Origin: an uncultured Ignavibacteria bacterium
GTDB taxonomy: Bacteria; Bacteroidota; Ignavibacteria; Tepidaquicellales; Tepidaquicellaceae
Reading direction: 5' to 3'
Assembly (NCBI GenBank): GCA_937924675.1
Contig: CALEVL010000041.1
Location: 1-42,109, forward strand
DNA: 42,109 nucleotides
Every line of letters begins with the position of its first letter. The stretch's first letter is position 1. The notes beneath the pieces were generated by a model, which worked only from the letters and a program-made list of their open reading frames with translations, ran no database searches and was not told the DNA's origin. The translations under genes were made by a program, and so were the position numbers. Positions 40,472 to 42,109 of the stretch are shown here, in pieces.

Positions 40472-41782
40472 TCACTTCAATAAAACCATTCGCCGGGTCT
40501 CAACAATATTTCCGTCAATGAAAAGCGAATAGAAGTACACTCCGCTTGAAAAAGTTGCCGCGCTAAACTCAACTTCATATGATCCTGCATTCTTAACTTC
40601 GTCCGCAAGAGTCGTTACAAGTTTACCCGATACATTATAAACCTTCAATGTAACATGATTCCTATTTTGTAATTCGTAGTTGATGATTGTCTTTGGATTG
40701 AACGGGTTAGGATAATTTTGGTGCAGCCTGAATTCTGCCGGAGCAATTTGTGATGAAGCGCCGGAACTCATGATTCCTCCGGTTGAAGTTGAGTAAAGCA
40801 TTCCCTGATCCCCAAAGGCAAGTCCATTTTTATAATCGAGAAAGTAGAACCCATTGAAAAACAGTGGATAAGTATTCAATTGTAGTACCCAGTTTGAACC
40901 TCCGTTAGTTGTTCTGTAAATACTTGCTCCTGCAGCCCAGCCGGTGTTAGCATCTACAAACTTCAAGTTGAAAACTGCCGATCCTGCAAAGAATGTTGTG
41001 AGATTCCAGTTCGTTCCTGCGTTCGTTGTAGCAAGAATACCATTAACAAAAGCAGTGGAGTCGACTCGTGTCAGGATCACAATAGTGCTGTCATCTATCA
41101 AGTTGAAATCTACAAAATTCAGATCACTAGTTTTAAGTTTTGTATTCCAAGTAAAACCAAGATCTGAACTTTGCAGCAGGTATGAAGTATCATGACCTGT
41201 GTCATCAAAGTAGGAAGCAGTTATCCAGATATTCGAATGCGGATCTATTTTTTTTTCTCGAGTGCTTTGGAACGAGTTGTATGACCAGCTAGTCCCGCCG
41301 TTTGAAGTTCTCCTGATGACTCCCGTTGTGACTGAACCATTGCCGCCCCTACCCAAAGCTATTCCGTTCATAGCATCCGAAAAATAGATCACAGACAATC
41401 GGTTATCAAAATCAGTCTCATTCAACATCAGGCTCCAGTTCAATCCTCCGTTTGTAGTTTTGCAGATATTCATTCTGTTTTCAAATGTGCCGGGTGACAC
41501 AAATATGCCACCTGCAGCCCAACCTGTATTTTCATTTATGAAATGAATATCACTAAGATCAAAGTTCATATTGCTTTGCTGAAGTATCCAGTTAGCGCCT
41601 TTGTTTGTGGTCTTTATGATAGTACCGTAAGCTCCGCAGATCCAGCCGGTGTTTACATCTATGAAGAATTCTTTTGAAAGGGAATTTGAAGTGCCGCTGT
41701 TGATCTGAATCCAGCCGCTTTGTGAAAAAACATTTGAGTGGGAAGATACTAACAACAACAATAAAAGTATCAAGACTTTCAT
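40472..41782 (-). CDS. Secreted Ycf48/BNR-type beta-propeller with T9SS sorting domain
   Basis: A 436-residue exported protein. The signal peptide is MKVLILLLLLLVSSHSNVFSQ. Repeats NTGWICGAYGTIIKTTNKGAN, NTGWAAGGIF and NTGWAAGASIYRTTNGGSNW mark a Ycf48/BNR propeller over residues 22-345. The sorting domain has LHQNYPNPFNPKTIINYEL, VYNVSGKLV, FSSGVYFYSLF and RRMVLLK. ATG 41782 was chosen because it opens a proper signal peptide and follows CGGAGGCAAAA; an upstream in-frame ATG (41902) would bury the signal. It is similar in build to the plus-strand protein at 35043-36266 and is convergent with the gene at 38487-40019. Confidence 0.9.
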   Translation of the reverse strand: MKVLILLLLLLVSSHSNVFSQSGWIQINSGTSNSLSKEFFIDVNTGWICGAYGTIIKTTNKGANWILQQSNMNFDLSDIHFINENTGWAAGGIFVSPGTFENRMNICKTTNGGLNWSLMLNETDFDNRLSVIYFSDAMNGIALGRGGNGSVTTGVIRRTSNGGTSWSYNSFQSTREKKIDPHSNIWITASYFDDTGHDTSYLLQSSDLGFTWNTKLKTSDLNFVDFNLIDDSTIVILTRVDSTAFVNGILATTNAGTNWNLTTFFAGSAVFNLKFVDANTGWAAGASIYRTTNGGSNWVLQLNTYPLFFNGFYFLDYKNGLAFGDQGMLYSTSTGGIMSSGASSQIAPAEFRLHQNYPNPFNPKTIINYELQNRNHVTLKVYNVSGKLVTTLADEVKNAGSYEVEFSAATFSSGVYFYSLFIDGNIVETRRMVLLK

Positions 41783-41951
41783 TTTTGCCTCCGTTTTTAG
41801 AAGTTGGGACATCACTAAATTAGATGTCAAAGCGTGATTAGTTTGCCAACAATTCATCTTTCTGAGCATGGCTGACTTTGCCCGACCGAGTCTGCCTTCC
41901 AATAGACAAAGTCTCTGGGCTTTTCAGGAATTCAGATGCAATCTGAAATTT

Positions 41952-42109
41952 CTACTTCACCAATGCCATGCGCTTCACACGAATCTGACTTCCGTTTGCA
42001 CTTAGCGTATAAAAGTAAACTCCGCTTGGAAGATTGCCAGCTTTGAATTCAACTTCATGTCTTCCGGCATTCTTCACTTCATTGACAAGCGTAACAACTT
42101 CTTTACCCA
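41952..42109 (-). CDS. T9SS sorting-domain C terminus of a further secreted protein (partial)
   Basis: The minus-strand frame ending in TAG at 41954-41952 reads GKEVVTLVNEVKNAGRHEVE, then FKAGNLPSGVYFYTL and a basic end VKRMALVK. This is the second half of a T9SS type A sorting domain. The rest of the gene lies beyond the window edge. It is on the same strand as, and 169 bp upstream of, the preceding T9SS gene, so the cargo cluster continues past 42109. Confidence 0.9.
   Translation of the reverse strand, partial: GKEVVTLVNEVKNAGRHEVEFKAGNLPSGVYFYTLSANGSQIRVKRMALVK

Overview
The window looks like chromosome of a Bacteroidota/Chlorobiota-group bacterium, most likely Ignavibacteria-like; this is inferred from sequence style, not from a search. 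Five proteins end in the type IX secretion (T9SS) C-terminal sorting domain with the N-(Y/F)-P-N-P-F-N-P signature (the fifth is cut by the window edge before the signature). Several upstream regions carry a Bacteroidota-type promoter (TTG, 20 bp, TAnnTTTG or TAnnTTG). CoaBC has the PAMD/GELASG variant that I associate with Bacteroidota. The DNA is AT-rich, and TTG or GTG starts are frequent.

Layout. 1-403: 3' end of an rRNA operon (23S end, 5S, terminator). 508-1098: hypothetical protein. 1217-8317: tRNA-Arg(CCU) followed by eight tightly packed co-directional genes: SDR oxidoreductase, LOG-family protein, YicC nuclease, gmk, rpoZ, coaBC, family-4-type uracil-DNA glycosylase and dnaB. It is a housekeeping block for nucleotide, CoA, transcription and replication functions. 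8342-13823: a minus-strand block with a Cys-rich HMA-like exported protein, an M48 protease, a PP2C/RsbU-type phosphatase, a YihY/BrkB membrane protein, hutH and a small protein. 13995-18876: a second, membrane-bound PP2C phosphatase, a secreted SGNH esterase with a dockerin-like tail, and a TerC-family membrane protein. 19192-24042: DEAD-box helicase, 4-hydroxyphenylpyruvate dioxygenase (tyrosine catabolism) and aspS.

24227-24834 is the least ordinary part: a GC-richer non-coding island bounded by a 16-bp exact inverted repeat and built from seven successively nested inverted repeats, i.e. a foldback or MITE-like element. It ends at the 5' edge of a double seven-bladed reg_prop sensor kinase gene (24917-28057) that appears to lack an export signal. 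A NarL-type response regulator with its own promoter follows, then two small lipoproteins and a small exported protein that is little more than a sorting-domain-like fold. These three could be targets of the two-component system, but that rests only on position.

31188-33133: ahcY and an ABM-fold monooxygenase. 33309-42109: a cluster of T9SS cargo proteins (SBBP, Ycf48/BNR-type beta-propellers) interrupted by a HerA/DUF853 ATPase and a small helical protein. A 178-bp segment holding the tail of one sorting domain plus its terminator is duplicated exactly 342 bp downstream.

No CRISPR array, complete transposase, phage gene cluster or plasmid feature was seen. The best candidates for something undescribed are the nested foldback element, the stand-alone sorting-domain-like protein and the duplicated sorting-domain tail.
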